From assembly GCF_014647835.1 (NCBI RefSeq), contig NZ_BMPY01000033.1, forward strand, positions 17,291 to 81,290: DNA of 64,000 nucleotides, read 5' to 3'. A program made the position numbers and the translations under genes. The DNA comes from Microbispora rosea subsp. aerata. GTDB lineage: Bacteria; Actinomycetota; Actinomycetes; Streptosporangiales; Streptosporangiaceae. Under the pieces are notes generated by a model. That model was given only the letters and a program-made list of their open reading frames with translations, had not been told where the DNA came from and made no database searches. Of this stretch, positions 40,998 through 50,241 are shown one piece after another (positions within the stretch are counted from its first letter, which is position 1; each line of letters begins with the position of its first letter).

Positions 40998-43070
40998 ATG
41001 AGTCTTGCGCTGTACCGCAAGTACAGACCCGGGACATTCGCCGAGGTCAAGGGGCAGGAACACGTCACCGACCCGTTGCGTCAGGCGTTGCGCAGCGGCC
41101 GGATCCACCACGCCTATCTCTTCAGCGGCCCGCGCGGCTGCGGCAAGACCTCCAGCGCCCGCATCCTCGCCCGGTCGCTGAACTGCGAGAAGGGGCCCAC
41201 GCCCGACCCCTGCGGCGAGTGCGAGTCCTGCGTCGCGCTGGCCCCCACCGGGCCCGGCCACCTCGACGTGATCGAGATCGACGCGGCGTCGCACGGCGGC
41301 GTGGACGACGCCCGCGACCTGCGCGAGCGGGCGTTCTTCGCCCCGGTCTCGGCGCGCTACAAGATCTACATCATCGACGAGGCCCACATGGTCACCCGTG
41401 AGGGCTTCAACGCGCTGCTCAAGCTGGTGGAGGAGCCGCCGCCGCACCTCAAGTTCGTCTTCGCCACCACCGAGCCGGAGAAGGTCATCGGGACGATCAA
41501 GTCCCGCACCCACCACTACCCCTTCCGGCTGATGCCGCCCGCGACCCTCCGCAAGCTCATGGAGGAGATCCTCGACGCCGAGTCCGTGCCGTACGAGCCG
41601 GCCGCGCTGCCGCTGGTCGTGCGGGCCGGTGCGGGATCGGCCCGGGACACGCTGTCGATCCTCGACCAGCTTCTCGCGGGCGCCGACGAGTCGGGCATCA
41701 CCTATCAGCGGGCGGTGTCCCTGCTCGGCTACACCGACGGCGACCTGCTCGACGAGGTGGTCGACGCGTTCGCCAAGCGGGACGGCGCGGCCGTGTTCCA
41801 CGCGGTCCACCGGGTGATCGAGGGCGGCCACGACCCGCGCCGCTTCGCCACCGACCTGCTCGAACGCTTCCGCGACCTGGTGATCCTGTCCAACGTCCCC
41901 GAGGCGGCGGGCAGCGGCCTGCTCGACCGGCCGGCCGACGAGATGGAGCGGCTCCAGGCGCAGGCCGCGTCCATGGGCCCGGCCGAGCTGACCCGGGCGG
42001 CCGAGGTGTTCAACGCCGGGCTGACCGAGATGCGCGGCGCGACCTCGCCCCGCCTGCTGCTGGAGCTGATGTGCGCCCGCGTGCTGCTGCCCGGTGCCGA
42101 CCAGGGCGAGGCCGCGCTGCTGGCCCGGCTCGAACGGCTGGAGCGCGGCGTCGCGGCCGGGACGCTTGCCGCCGCGCCCGCCCCCGCGGCGCCCTCGACG
42201 CCTCCACCCCCGTCGGCACCGGCGCCGGCCGTGAGCGCTCCCGCCCCGGCCCCGCAGGCTCGGGCGGCCGCCCGCGGCGCCGACGACTGGCCCACCCCCG
42301 TACGGCCCGGCTCCGGGGCGGCGACGCCGCCTCCGCAGCCGCAGCCCGCCCAGGCCCCCGCCCCGGGCACGGGGCCGGTGCAGCAGATGTGGCCCCAGGT
42401 GCTCGAGGCCATCAAGAACCGCCAGCGGGTGGCCTGGATGATCCTCAACGCCCAGGGCAGGCTGCTCGGCGTCGAGGGCAACGTGGTGACCGTCGGCTTC
42501 GAAAAGCCGGGCGACGTGCAGGGCTTCCTCAAGGGCAAGCGCGACGAGGTGGTGGCCGCCGCGCTCGGCGACGTGCTCGGCGGCACCTGGCGCGTCGAGG
42601 TCGTGGTCGGCGGCTCGGGCCCCGGCCCGGCCGGCCCCGCCACCCGCGGTCCGGCCGCGCCCCAGCCGCCCGCGCCGCAGGCCGCGACGCCCCCGGCTCC
42701 GCCTGCCGCGCCCGCTCCCGCTCCGGCCGCTCCCGAGCGCAGGCCCGCCCCGCCCTCGGCGCCCGTGGCGACCGACGAGACGTGGCCGGACGCGCCCACC
42801 GACGACTACGACGCGCCGCCTCCCGCCCCGCGGGCCGCGCCGGGCCCCGGACTGGCCGCCGCGCGCTCGGCGGCCCGCGCCGCCGCCCAGACGGGCCCCC
42901 GGCAGTCCTGGCCCGAGACGGTGCCCGGCCGTACGAGGCGGTCCTCCCGCCCGGACGACGACGTCGACCCGCTCAACGACGACGACGCGGACGTCAGCGA
43001 GCTGACCGGCATGGCGCTGATCCAACGCGAGCTGGGCGGCCAGATCATCGAGGAGATCGACCACTCCTGA
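40998..43070 (+). CDS. dnaX: DNA polymerase III subunit gamma/tau
   Basis: Motor of the clamp loader; places beta clamps on DNA and tethers polymerases. The 690-aa protein has Walker A GPRGCGKTSS (about 45-54), the zinc module CEKGPTPDPCGECESC (about 64-82), Walker B IYIIDEAHMVT, sensor 1 FVFATTEPEKV and the domain III region (about 230-370). A Pro/Ala-rich disordered linker (about 405-450, 545-660) brackets a small tau-type domain (about 470-545, WPQVLEAIKNRQRVAWMIL). No frameshift slippery heptamer was noticed. ATG 40998 follows GAGGAGGCGGC. The open frame back to 40938 overlaps the SRP RNA and is not part of the gene. Confidence 0.97.
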   Translation: MSLALYRKYRPGTFAEVKGQEHVTDPLRQALRSGRIHHAYLFSGPRGCGKTSSARILARSLNCEKGPTPDPCGECESCVALAPTGPGHLDVIEIDAASHGGVDDARDLRERAFFAPVSARYKIYIIDEAHMVTREGFNALLKLVEEPPPHLKFVFATTEPEKVIGTIKSRTHHYPFRLMPPATLRKLMEEILDAESVPYEPAALPLVVRAGAGSARDTLSILDQLLAGADESGITYQRAVSLLGYTDGDLLDEVVDAFAKRDGAAVFHAVHRVIEGGHDPRRFATDLLERFRDLVILSNVPEAAGSGLLDRPADEMERLQAQAASMGPAELTRAAEVFNAGLTEMRGATSPRLLLELMCARVLLPGADQGEAALLARLERLERGVAAGTLAAAPAPAAPSTPPPPSAPAPAVSAPAPAPQARAAARGADDWPTPVRPGSGAATPPPQPQPAQAPAPGTGPVQQMWPQVLEAIKNRQRVAWMILNAQGRLLGVEGNVVTVGFEKPGDVQGFLKGKRDEVVAAALGDVLGGTWRVEVVVGGSGPGPAGPATRGPAAPQPPAPQAATPPAPPAAPAPAPAAPERRPAPPSAPVATDETWPDAPTDDYDAPPPAPRAAPGPGLAAARSAARAAAQTGPRQSWPETVPGRTRRSSRPDDDVDPLNDDDADVSELTGMALIQRELGGQIIEEIDHS

Positions 43071-43252
43071 AGCGCCTTCCCCGCCCGAGGGGCGGCGGCG
43101 GCATGGACGGACACTGGTGGGGTAACCGGCGTCCGCCCGCGGCCGGCGAAGACCCGCGCGGAACACGCACGCCACGCCGGTGCGGAAACCGGGTGGACGC
43201 CGTAGGCTCGGTCGCGACGACACGTCGCTGAACGCTGAGGAGCGCAACCATC

Positions 43253-43603
43253 GTGAATCCAGGGGATGTCAACCTCCAGCAGCTGCTGGAGCAGGCTCAG
43301 CTGATGCAGCAGCAGCTCGTCACCGCGCAGCAGGAGCTCAGCGACGCCGAGGTGCAGGGCACCGCCGGGGGCGGTCTTGTCGTCGCCACGGTGAACGGCA
43401 GCGGTGAGCTTCTCGATCTCGAGATCAGCCCGCAGGCCGTCGACGCGAGCGACCCGGAGGAGACCGCGCAGACGATCGCGGACCTCGTGCTGGCCGCCGT
43501 GCGGGACGCCGTACGCGCCGCGGGGGAGCTGCAGCAGGAGAAGCTGGGCCCGCTCGCGCAGGGACTGGGAGGCGGCCTCGGCGGCCAGCTGCCGGGGTTC
43601 TAG
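43253..43603 (+). CDS. ebfC: YbaB/EbfC-family nucleoid-associated protein
   Basis: A 116-aa DNA-binding dimer usually found between dnaX and recR. The coiled N-terminal helix ([24 protein letters not shown]) and the beta strands ([25 protein letters not shown]) are diagnostic. The C-terminus is Gly-rich ([13 protein letters not shown]). GTG 43253 is assigned by homology; the ribosome site is AGGAGCGCAACCATC. The 182-bp gap after dnaX (43071-43252) is long enough for a separate promoter. recR follows 3 bp after the stop. Confidence 0.95.
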   Translation: MNPGDVNLQQLLEQAQLMQQQLVTAQQELSDAEVQGTAGGGLVVATVNGSGELLDLEISPQAVDASDPEETAQTIADLVLAAVRDAVRAAGELQQEKLGPLAQGLGGGLGGQLPGF

Positions 43604-43606
43604 AGC

Positions 43607-44206
43607 ATGTACGAAGGGGTCGTCCAGAACTTGATCGACGAGCTCGGGCTGCTGCCCGGCGTCGGTCCCAAGAGCGCGCAGCGGATCGCGTTCCACGTCC
43701 TCGCCGCCGACCCGGCCGACGTCAAGCGGCTGGCGCACGCGCTGCTCGAGGTGAAGGAGAAGGTGCGCTTCTGCCGCGTGTGCGGAAACGTGGCCGAGGA
43801 GGACCAGTGCCGGATCTGCCGCGACCAGCGGCGCGATCCGCACGTCATCTGCGTGGTCGAGGAGTCGAAGGACGTGGTGGCGATCGAGCGGACCCGCGAG
43901 TTCCGCGGTCGCTACCACGTGCTCGGCGGGGCGATCAGCCCGATCGACGGCATCGGCCCGGACGACCTGAAGATCCGCGAGCTGATGACCCGGCTGGCCG
44001 ACGGCCAGGTGACCGAGCTGATCCTCGCGACCGACCCGAACCTCGAGGGCGAGGCGACGGCCACCTACCTGGCCAGGCTCGTCAAGCCCCTCGGATTGAA
44101 AGTGACCCGACTGGCCAGCGGTCTGCCTGTGGGCGGTGATCTCGAGTACGCCGACGAGGTCACCTTGGGCCGCGCTTTCGAAGGACGGAGGCTGCTGGAT
44201 GTCTGA
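43607..44206 (+). CDS. recR: recombination mediator RecR
   Basis: Works with RecF and RecO to load RecA at gaps. The 199-aa protein has the helix-hairpin-helix ([21 protein letters not shown], residues 10-30), a zinc finger [16 protein letters not shown] (about 57-72), a Toprim domain ([17 protein letters not shown] then [16 protein letters not shown]) and the C-terminal Walker-like end ([29 protein letters not shown]). It is complete. Its stop overlaps the next gene by 8 bp. Confidence 0.97.
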   Translation: MYEGVVQNLIDELGLLPGVGPKSAQRIAFHVLAADPADVKRLAHALLEVKEKVRFCRVCGNVAEEDQCRICRDQRRDPHVICVVEESKDVVAIERTREFRGRYHVLGGAISPIDGIGPDDLKIRELMTRLADGQVTELILATDPNLEGEATATYLARLVKPLGLKVTRLASGLPVGGDLEYADEVTLGRAFEGRRLLDV

Positions 44207-44729
44207 CGAGTGGAACGACCTGGCCGCACGCGTCGCCGGACACGCGCAGAACTTCATCGACGGCCTCACCCGCCTGGCGAACGGCGAGGGCGGCGACGCG
44301 ACGCTGCCGCTGCTCCTGGTGGAGGTGGCCCAGGTCAGTCTCGCGGGCACCCAGCTCGGCGCCGCCCAGGACGTGATCCTGCAGGGCAACGTCGAGCCCG
44401 CGCTGGGCGAGGACCCCGACATCGACCCCCTCCGTACGGCTCTCGCCGCCCGGCTCGGCCCGGTGGACGACTACGCCGAGGTGTTCGACCCCTACAAGGA
44501 CACCGTGGTCACGCCGTACCGGCTGTCGGACGACCTCGCGGCGGTGGCGGCCGACCTCATCCACGGCCTGCGGCACTACCGGGCGGGCCGCCCGCTCGAG
44601 GCGCTGTGGTGGTGGCAGTACTCCTACTTCAACACGTGGGGCAACCACGCCGGCGCGGCGCTGCGGGCGCTGCAGGCGCTGGTCGCGCACACCCGGCTGG
44701 ACGTGGTCGAAGAGGGCACCGCGGTCTGA
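44199..44729 (+). CDS. DUF5063 family protein
   Basis: A 176-aa protein of unknown function whose family sits between recR and lysC in many actinobacteria. Recognisable parts are the helical start [20 protein letters not shown], the [27 protein letters not shown] segment and the aromatic [22 protein letters not shown] near the C-terminus. No catalytic motif is visible. ATG 44199 overlaps recR by 8 bp and is thus translationally coupled to it. A promoter for lysC lies between it and the next gene. Confidence 0.85.
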   Translation: MSDEWNDLAARVAGHAQNFIDGLTRLANGEGGDATLPLLLVEVAQVSLAGTQLGAAQDVILQGNVEPALGEDPDIDPLRTALAARLGPVDDYAEVFDPYKDTVVTPYRLSDDLAAVAADLIHGLRHYRAGRPLEALWWWQYSYFNTWGNHAGAALRALQALVAHTRLDVVEEGTAV

Positions 44730-44775
44730 GCGTCCACATGCTGGTCGTGGTCGGTCTTGCTTTGGGACGCCCAAG

Positions 44776-44781
44776 TACACT
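44776..44781 (+). promoter_or_regulatory. candidate -10 element of the lysC-asd operon
   Basis: TACACT sits 35 nt before the lysC start, with GTCTTG about 16 nt upstream as a weak -35. It would give lysC-asd a promoter independent of recR. Confidence 0.45.
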
Positions 44782-44815
44782 GTGAGCTCCACGTCCTGAT
44801 TCGTTGGAGATTCCA

Positions 44816-46090
44816 GTGGCGCTCGTTGTGCAAAAGTACGGTGGTTCCTCCGTAGCCGACGCGTCCTGCATCAAGCGGGTCGCCCAGCGGATCGTCGCGA
44901 CGAAAAAAGCGGGCAACGACGTCGTGGTGGTGGTCTCCGCGATGGGCGACACCACCGACGAGCTGCTCGACCTGGCCCAGCAGGTGTCGCCGCTGCCGCC
45001 GGGCCGCGAGCTCGACATGCTGCTGACCGCCGGTGAGCGGATCTCGATGGCGCTGCTCGCGATGGCGATCGCCAACCTCGGCCACGAGGCGCGCAGCTTC
45101 ACCGGCTCCCAGGCGGGGGTCATCACCGACTCGACGCACGGCAAGGCGCGCATCATCGACGTGACGCCCGGCCGCATCCAGGAGGCCATCGACTCCGGCC
45201 AGATCGCGATCGTGGCCGGTTTCCAGGGCGTCTCCCAGGACAGCAAGGACATCACGACGCTCGGCCGGGGCGGGTCAGACACCACGGCCGTCGCCCTCGC
45301 GGCGGCGCTCGGCGCGGACGTCTGCGAGATCTACACCGACGTGGACGGCATCTTCACCGCCGATCCCCGCATCGTCCACACGGCGCGGCGGATCCCGCGG
45401 ATCTCCTACGAGGAGACCATGGAGATGGCGGCGTGCGGGGCGAAGATCCTGCATCTGCGCTGCGTGGAGTACGCCCGCAGGTTCGACCTGCCGATCCACG
45501 TCAGAAGCTCGTTCAGCACGAAGGAAGGCACCTGGGTCGTCTCCGACCCCTACAGCGAAGGAACCGAAGTGGAGCAGCCCATCATCTCCGGGGTCGCGCA
45601 CGACCGGAGCGAGGCCAAGATCACTGTGGTCGGGGTGCCCGACAAGGTCGGCGAGGCCGCCGCCATCTTCCGCACGCTGGCCGACGCCGAGATCAACATC
45701 GACATGATCGTGCAGAACGTCTCGGCCGCGGCGACCGGGCGCACGGACATCTCCTTCACGCTCCCGGCCAACGACAGCCAGACGGCCCTCGCGGCGCTGA
45801 AGAAGATCCAGAACCAGGTCGCCTTCGAGTCGCTGCTGTACGACGACCAGATCGGCAAGGTGTCCCTGGTGGGCGCGGGCATGCGCTCGCACCCGGGTGT
45901 CACCGCCAAGTTCTTCGGCGCGCTGGCCGACGCCGGGGTGAACATCGAGATGATCTCGACCTCGGAGATCCGCATCTCCGTCGTCGTGGGGCAGAACGAG
46001 GTGGACACCGCGGTCGCCGCGGCCCACCGCGCGTTCGACCTCGACGCCGACCAGGTCGAGGCCGTTGTGTACGGAGGTACCGGACGATGA
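44816..46090 (+). CDS. lysC: aspartate kinase
   Basis: Phosphorylates aspartate, the first step to lysine, diaminopimelate, threonine and methionine. The 424-aa protein has the kinase domain (residues 1-245: [67 protein letters not shown]) and two ACT domains (about 265-420) for feedback control. GTG 44816 follows TTGGAGATTCCA. An internal in-frame GTG at 45569 with AAGGA upstream would give a 173-aa product equal to the separate beta subunit known from Corynebacterium and Bacillus, so overlapping alpha and beta products are likely. The stop overlaps asd by 4 bp. Confidence 0.97.
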   Translation: MALVVQKYGGSSVADASCIKRVAQRIVATKKAGNDVVVVVSAMGDTTDELLDLAQQVSPLPPGRELDMLLTAGERISMALLAMAIANLGHEARSFTGSQAGVITDSTHGKARIIDVTPGRIQEAIDSGQIAIVAGFQGVSQDSKDITTLGRGGSDTTAVALAAALGADVCEIYTDVDGIFTADPRIVHTARRIPRISYEETMEMAACGAKILHLRCVEYARRFDLPIHVRSSFSTKEGTWVVSDPYSEGTEVEQPIISGVAHDRSEAKITVVGVPDKVGEAAAIFRTLADAEINIDMIVQNVSAAATGRTDISFTLPANDSQTALAALKKIQNQVAFESLLYDDQIGKVSLVGAGMRSHPGVTAKFFGALADAGVNIEMISTSEIRISVVVGQNEVDTAVAAAHRAFDLDADQVEAVVYGGTGR

Positions 46091-47154
46091 GCCGCAAGCC
46101 GACCCTCGCCGTCGTCGGCGCGACCGGTGCCGTCGGCACCGTCATGCTCGACATCCTGACCAACCGCCGCGACCTGTCCGACGCGTACGGCGAGATCCGG
46201 CTGATCGCCTCGCCGCGGTCGGCGGGCAAGGTGCTGAGCGTGCGCGGCGAGGACGTCGTCGTCCAGGCGCTGTCGCCGGAGGCGTTCGACGGCGTGGACA
46301 TCGCGATGTTCGACGTGCCGGACGAGGTCTCCGCCGAGTGGGCGCCGATCGCCGCCGCGCGCGGCGCGGTGGCCGTGGACAACTCCGGCGCCTTCCGGAT
46401 GGACCCGGACGTGCCGCTCGTGGTGCCCGAGTGCAACCCGGAGCAGGCCCGCAACCGGCCCAAGGGGATCATCTCGAACCCCAACTGCACGACGCTGTCG
46501 ATGATGGCCGCCATGGGCGCGCTGCACCGCGAGTACGGCCTGCGCGAGCTGGTCGTGGCCTCCTACCAGGCGGTGTCCGGCGCCGGGGTGGCCGGGCCCG
46601 AGCGGCTGTACGCCGAGATCGAGGCCGTCGCCGGCGACCGCACGGTGGGCACCGTGGCGGGCGACGTGCGCAAGGCCGTGCCCGACCTGGCCGGCTCGCC
46701 GTTCCCGGCCCCGCTGGCGCTGAACGTGGTGCCGCTGGCCGGCTCGCTGAAGGACGGCGGCTGGACCTCCGAGGAGCTGAAGGTCCGCAACGAGTCGCGC
46801 AAGATCCTCGGCATCCCCGACCTGAAGGTCTCCGCGACCTGTGTGCGCGTCCCGGTGGTGACCACCCACTCGCTGGCCGTCCACGCGACGTTCGAGCGGG
46901 AGATCACGGTCGAGGGCGCCCGGGCGATCCTGGACGCCGCGCCGACCGTCGTGGTGCTGGACGACCCCGCGAACGGCGTGTTCCCCACGCCGGCGGACGT
47001 CGTGGGCACCGACCCGACCTACGTCGGCCGGATCCGCCAGGCGATCGACTTCCCGAACACGCTCGACCTGTTCGTGTGCGGCGACAACCTGCGCAAGGGC
47101 GCCGCGCTCAACACCGCCGAGATCGCGGCTCTGGTCGCCGCCGAGTTCGTGTAG
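46087..47154 (+). CDS. asd: aspartate-semialdehyde dehydrogenase
   Basis: Reduces aspartyl phosphate to aspartate semialdehyde with NADPH, the second step of the aspartate pathway. The 355-aa protein has the dinucleotide-binding loop [13 protein letters not shown], the phosphate-binding [15 protein letters not shown], the catalytic cysteine in [11 protein letters not shown] (about residue 138) and the active-site region [30 protein letters not shown] 46087 overlaps the lysC stop (ATGA). A very strong terminator follows 25 bp after the stop, closing the operon. Confidence 0.97.
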   Translation: MSRKPTLAVVGATGAVGTVMLDILTNRRDLSDAYGEIRLIASPRSAGKVLSVRGEDVVVQALSPEAFDGVDIAMFDVPDEVSAEWAPIAAARGAVAVDNSGAFRMDPDVPLVVPECNPEQARNRPKGIISNPNCTTLSMMAAMGALHREYGLRELVVASYQAVSGAGVAGPERLYAEIEAVAGDRTVGTVAGDVRKAVPDLAGSPFPAPLALNVVPLAGSLKDGGWTSEELKVRNESRKILGIPDLKVSATCVRVPVVTTHSLAVHATFEREITVEGARAILDAAPTVVVLDDPANGVFPTPADVVGTDPTYVGRIRQAIDFPNTLDLFVCGDNLRKGAALNTAEIAALVAAEFV

Positions 47155-47179
47155 ATCCCCGCACGACAGCGCTTCCCGT

Positions 47180-47220
47180 CGGACGGCGCGGCACGCTCGG
47201 TGCCGCGCCGTCCGCGTTTT
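47180..47220 (+). terminator. strong intrinsic terminator after asd
   Basis: A perfect 15-bp stem CGGACGGCGCGGCAC (47180-47194) with its complement at 47200-47214, a 5-nt loop and TTTT at 47217-47220. Confidence 0.9.
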
Positions 47221-47284
47221 CCCGCCGGCGACGGTGGGCAGGGGTTCATGACCGGACGCGGGCCCGAGCCGTACAGTGACGATC

Positions 47285-47932
47285 GTGGCCGAGAAGACAC
47301 GGGAGCTGATCGTCGAGACGGCCCTCCGGTTGTTCAGGGAGCGGGGGTATGAGGCGACCACGATGCGGGCCATCGCCGCCGAGGCGGGCGTGTCGGTGGG
47401 CAACGCCTACTACTACTTCAGGTCCAAGGAACAGCTCATCCAGGCGTACTACGACCGGGCGCAGGCGGCGCACGAGGCGGCGTGCCGCGAGGTGTTCGCC
47501 GCCGAGCGGTCGTTCGCCGGGCGGCTCGGGGGCGTGCTGCGGGAGTGGGTGCGGATCTCCGAGCCGTACCACGAGTTCGCGGTGAAGTTCTTCAAGTACG
47601 CCGCGGAGCCGAGCAATCCCCTGAGCCCGTTCAGCGCCGAGTCGGCGCCCGCCCGCGAGTCCGCCATCGCACTCTACCGGGAGGTCGTCGAGGGGTCGGC
47701 CGGGCGCATGGACGACGAGCTGCGCGAGGAGCTTCCCGAGCTGCTGTGGCTGCTGTGGATGGGGGTCGTCCTCTTCTGGGTCCACGACAGCTCGCCCGGC
47801 TGCGCGCGCACCTACCGGCTGATCGACCGGGTCGTCCCGCTCGTCGACCGGCTGGTCGGGCTGTCGCACCTGCCCGGCATCAAGGGCGTGGCGAGGGAGG
47901 TCATCGAGGTGGTCCACGAACTCCGGACGTGA
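47285..47932 (+). CDS. TetR-family transcriptional regulator
   Basis: A 215-aa repressor with the TetR DNA-binding domain at residues 6-52 (ELIVETALRLFRERGYEATTMRAIAAEAGVSVGNAYYYFRSK; the YYYF recognition region is typical). A long helical ligand domain follows, with IS-EPYHEFAVKFFKYAAEPSNPLSPF and ELLWLLWMGVVLFWVHD segments as in an actinobacterial subfamily with no fixed ligand. GTG 47285 is preferred because TACAGT (47272-47277) lies 7 nt upstream, a leaderless arrangement; GTG 47276 is the alternative. An operator-like inverted repeat lies just downstream, before the LLM oxidoreductase gene. Confidence 0.9.
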   Translation: MAEKTRELIVETALRLFRERGYEATTMRAIAAEAGVSVGNAYYYFRSKEQLIQAYYDRAQAAHEAACREVFAAERSFAGRLGGVLREWVRISEPYHEFAVKFFKYAAEPSNPLSPFSAESAPARESAIALYREVVEGSAGRMDDELREELPELLWLLWMGVVLFWVHDSSPGCARTYRLIDRVVPLVDRLVGLSHLPGIKGVAREVIEVVHELRT

Positions 47933-47940
47933 CCGAGACT

Positions 47941-47962
47941 CCATACCGTCCGGTTGGTATGG
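47941..47962. promoter_or_regulatory. inverted repeat, candidate TetR operator
   Basis: CCATACC (47941-47947) and GGTATGG (47956-47962) are perfect 7-bp arms around GTCCGGTT, so the core ACCGTCCGGT is itself symmetric. It lies 8 bp after the TetR stop and 30 bp before the LLM gene, where binding would block that gene's promoter. Confidence 0.65.
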
Positions 47963-47992
47963 TCGGTGTGGAGATCTAGGGAAGGGGTGGCC

Positions 47993-48949
47993 GTGGACCG
48001 CTGGGGCATGACGATTCCGTTCTCCGGGAAGACGCCGATCGAGTCGAGGGAGCTCGTCGCCGAGCTGCCCGAGCTGGGTTACACAGACGCTTGGTCTGCC
48101 GAGGTGAACGGCACCGACGGGTTCGTTCCGCTGGCCCTGGCCGCCGAGTGGGCGCCGTCCCTGCGCCTGGGCACCGCGATCGTCCCCGTCTACACGCGGG
48201 GTCCGGCGCTGCTGGCCATGTCGGCGGCCACGCTGGCCGACGTCGCCCCGGGCAGGTTCGTGCTGGGCATCGGCGCCTCGTCTCCGGTCATCGTGGGCGG
48301 CTGGAACGCCGGCGAGTTCGACAAGCCGTACGCGCGGGTGCGCGACACCCTGCGCTTCCTGCGGGCGGCGCTGGCCGGGGAGAAGGTCACCGAGACCTAC
48401 GAGACCTTCGCCGTCAAGGGCTTCCGGCTGGACCGGCCCCCCGCGACGCCGCCGAAGATCGTGCTGGCCGCGCTGCGGCCCGGCATGCTGCGCCTGGCCG
48501 CCCGCGAGGCCGACGGCGCGATCACCAACTGGCTGTCGCCGCAGGACGTACGGAAGGTCCGGGCCGAGCTGGGGCCGCGGACGGAGCTGAGCGCGCGGCT
48601 GTTCGTCGTGGTGACCGAGGACGCCGCGAGGGCGCGAGAGATCGGCCGCCGCCTGCTGGCCGCCTACCTCACCGTGCCGGTGTACGCGGCGTTCCACGAG
48701 TGGCTGGGCCGGGGAGAGCTGCTGCGGCCCATGCGGGAGGCGTGGGCGGCCGGGGACCGCAAGGCCGCGCTGAAGGCGATCCCCGACGAGGTGGTGGACG
48801 ACCTCGTCGTGCACGGCGACGCCGCCACCTGCCGGGCCAGGGTGCGGGAGTATGTGGCCGCCGGGCTGGACACGCCCGTGCTCGCCCCGATCCCGGGCGG
48901 CGACCTGTCGCTCGCCGAGACCGTACGCGCGCTCGCGCCGGGCGCCTGA
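47993..48949 (+). CDS. LLM-class (luciferase-like), probably F420-dependent oxidoreductase
   Basis: A 318-aa TIM-barrel oxidoreductase. Family features are RWGMTIPFSGKTPIESRELVAELPELGYTDAW (the barrel's first strand and helix), the non-prolyl-cis-peptide region around AIVPVYTRGP, GRFVLGIGASSPVIVGGWNG-like (here GGWNAGEFDKPYARV) and the C-terminal DDLVVHGDAATCRARVREYVAAGLD. These match the bacterial F420-dependent LLM subfamily more than flavin monooxygenases. GTG 47993 follows AGGGAAGGGG with 6-nt spacing; GTG 47987 is the alternative. Substrate unknown. The upstream TetR and operator suggest inducible expression. Confidence 0.88.
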   Translation: MDRWGMTIPFSGKTPIESRELVAELPELGYTDAWSAEVNGTDGFVPLALAAEWAPSLRLGTAIVPVYTRGPALLAMSAATLADVAPGRFVLGIGASSPVIVGGWNAGEFDKPYARVRDTLRFLRAALAGEKVTETYETFAVKGFRLDRPPATPPKIVLAALRPGMLRLAAREADGAITNWLSPQDVRKVRAELGPRTELSARLFVVVTEDAARAREIGRRLLAAYLTVPVYAAFHEWLGRGELLRPMREAWAAGDRKAALKAIPDEVVDDLVVHGDAATCRARVREYVAAGLDTPVLAPIPGGDLSLAETVRALAPGA

Positions 48950-49015
48950 CGGAACCGGGCGGGCACCGCCGCACGTTGACCGGAGCGGCAGAGGCGTTCC
49001 CCCGGGAGGTGTCCC

Positions 49016-49351
49016 ATGGTGAAGGCAAGGCGTGCGGCGGCGACCTGGCGTGCCTACCAGGAGGTCTCCAAGCCCGGCTCGCCGGGGCTCGGAGCCCGGC
49101 TGCGGGCCCTGCCGCGGATGCTCCGCGCGACGGTGAAGGGCGACTACCCCGGCCTGACCAAGGGCAAGCTCGCCATGCTCGGCATGGCCGTGGCATACAT
49201 CGTGTCGCCCGTCGACGCGATCCCCGACTTCCTGCTCGGCCTGGGAATCGTGGACGACTTCGGCGTGTTCCTGTGGCTGGCGACCACGCTGCTCGGCGAG
49301 AGCGGCCAGTTCGTCGAATGGGAGAGAAACCCCCGCACCACGGTGAAGTAG
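49016..49351 (+). CDS. YkvA-family (DUF1232) membrane protein
   Basis: A 111-aa protein whose DUF1232 core is clear: KLAMLGMAVAYIVSPVDAIPDFLLGLGIVDDFGVFLWLATTLL (about residues 50-95), containing the SPVDxIPD motif and a second helix. It is an inner-membrane protein of unknown function. The N-terminal 45 residues are basic. ATG 49016 follows GGGAGGTGTCCC. The gene is isolated. Confidence 0.88.
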   Translation: MVKARRAAATWRAYQEVSKPGSPGLGARLRALPRMLRATVKGDYPGLTKGKLAMLGMAVAYIVSPVDAIPDFLLGLGIVDDFGVFLWLATTLLGESGQFVEWERNPRTTVK

Positions 49352-49418
49352 ATCAATTGGCAGGGTAATGCTCAAACATCACCAATGGTGCTGATCTACC
49401 GAAACGAGCATTTCCGCC

Positions 49419-50141
49419 ATGCCTCTACGCGCCTCCGCAGCCACGATCGAAGCCGCCCGCGCCGGATGGGACGAGTGGCGGGCGAGGAGGCTCGCCGCCG
49501 TCCGCGCCCCGCTGGGCAACCTCGCCCTGGTGGAGACCCTGTGGCCGGCCCCGGGCGAGGAGCCGTCCCCGGAAGAGGCGCTCGCCGGGTGGCCGCGGAC
49601 CGCCACGGCGACGCGGATCGAACGGACCAACGTCGTCACCGGTGAGCCCGAGCACGGCATCCGGGTGTGGGACGCCGACTCCCCGGCCATCCGCCACTTC
49701 GAGACCATCGACGTGTTTCCGTTCACCCCCGACTGGGTGATCGAGGCCGTCTTCACGCCGGTGTCCGAGGCGCGCCTGCTGCCCTTCGAGCACGCCAAGG
49801 ACGACGGCCGCACCCGTGACCACGTCGTCCCCGGCGACATCACCTTCACGCTCGACGGCACGCCGTACAACCTGGCCGCCTTCGACGACGGGGGGACGCT
49901 GCTGCTGGTCTTCGGCGACGCGACCAACGGCTCGGCGACGTACGGCGGCGGGCGGTTCCTCACCGTGGAGCCCGAGCCCGGCGGCCGGGTCGTGCTCGAC
50001 TTCAACCGCGCCTTCGCGCCGCCGTGCGCCTTCTCGCCCCACTTCAACTGCCCGCTGCCGCCGCCGCGCAACCGGTTCGGCGTGCCCGTCGAGGCCGGGG
50101 AGAAGCTTCCCGTCTTCCGCGACGGCTTCCTGCCGCACTGA
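49419..50141 (+). CDS. DUF1684 family protein
   Basis: A 240-aa cytosolic protein of unknown function. Diagnostic parts are ARAGWDEWRARRLAAVRAPLGNLALVE near the N-terminus, the ATNGSATYGGGRFL segment, and the conserved C-terminal VVLDFNRAFAPPCAFSPHFNCPLPPPRNRF, in which Asp, Asn, Cys and Pro residues are nearly invariant in the family. ATG 49419 is the first suitable start. The following region contains a decayed ABC operon. Confidence 0.88.
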   Translation: MPLRASAATIEAARAGWDEWRARRLAAVRAPLGNLALVETLWPAPGEEPSPEEALAGWPRTATATRIERTNVVTGEPEHGIRVWDADSPAIRHFETIDVFPFTPDWVIEAVFTPVSEARLLPFEHAKDDGRTRDHVVPGDITFTLDGTPYNLAAFDDGGTLLLVFGDATNGSATYGGGRFLTVEPEPGGRVVLDFNRAFAPPCAFSPHFNCPLPPPRNRFGVPVEAGEKLPVFRDGFLPH

Positions 50142-50241
50142 CCACACCCATTGATCACCCCCCGCCGATCACCCCCCGTCGATCACCCCTGAAGCGCCAC
50201 ACGGGCGGCCGCGAAGAGCGGTGGCCGGGGCTGACGCCCGC

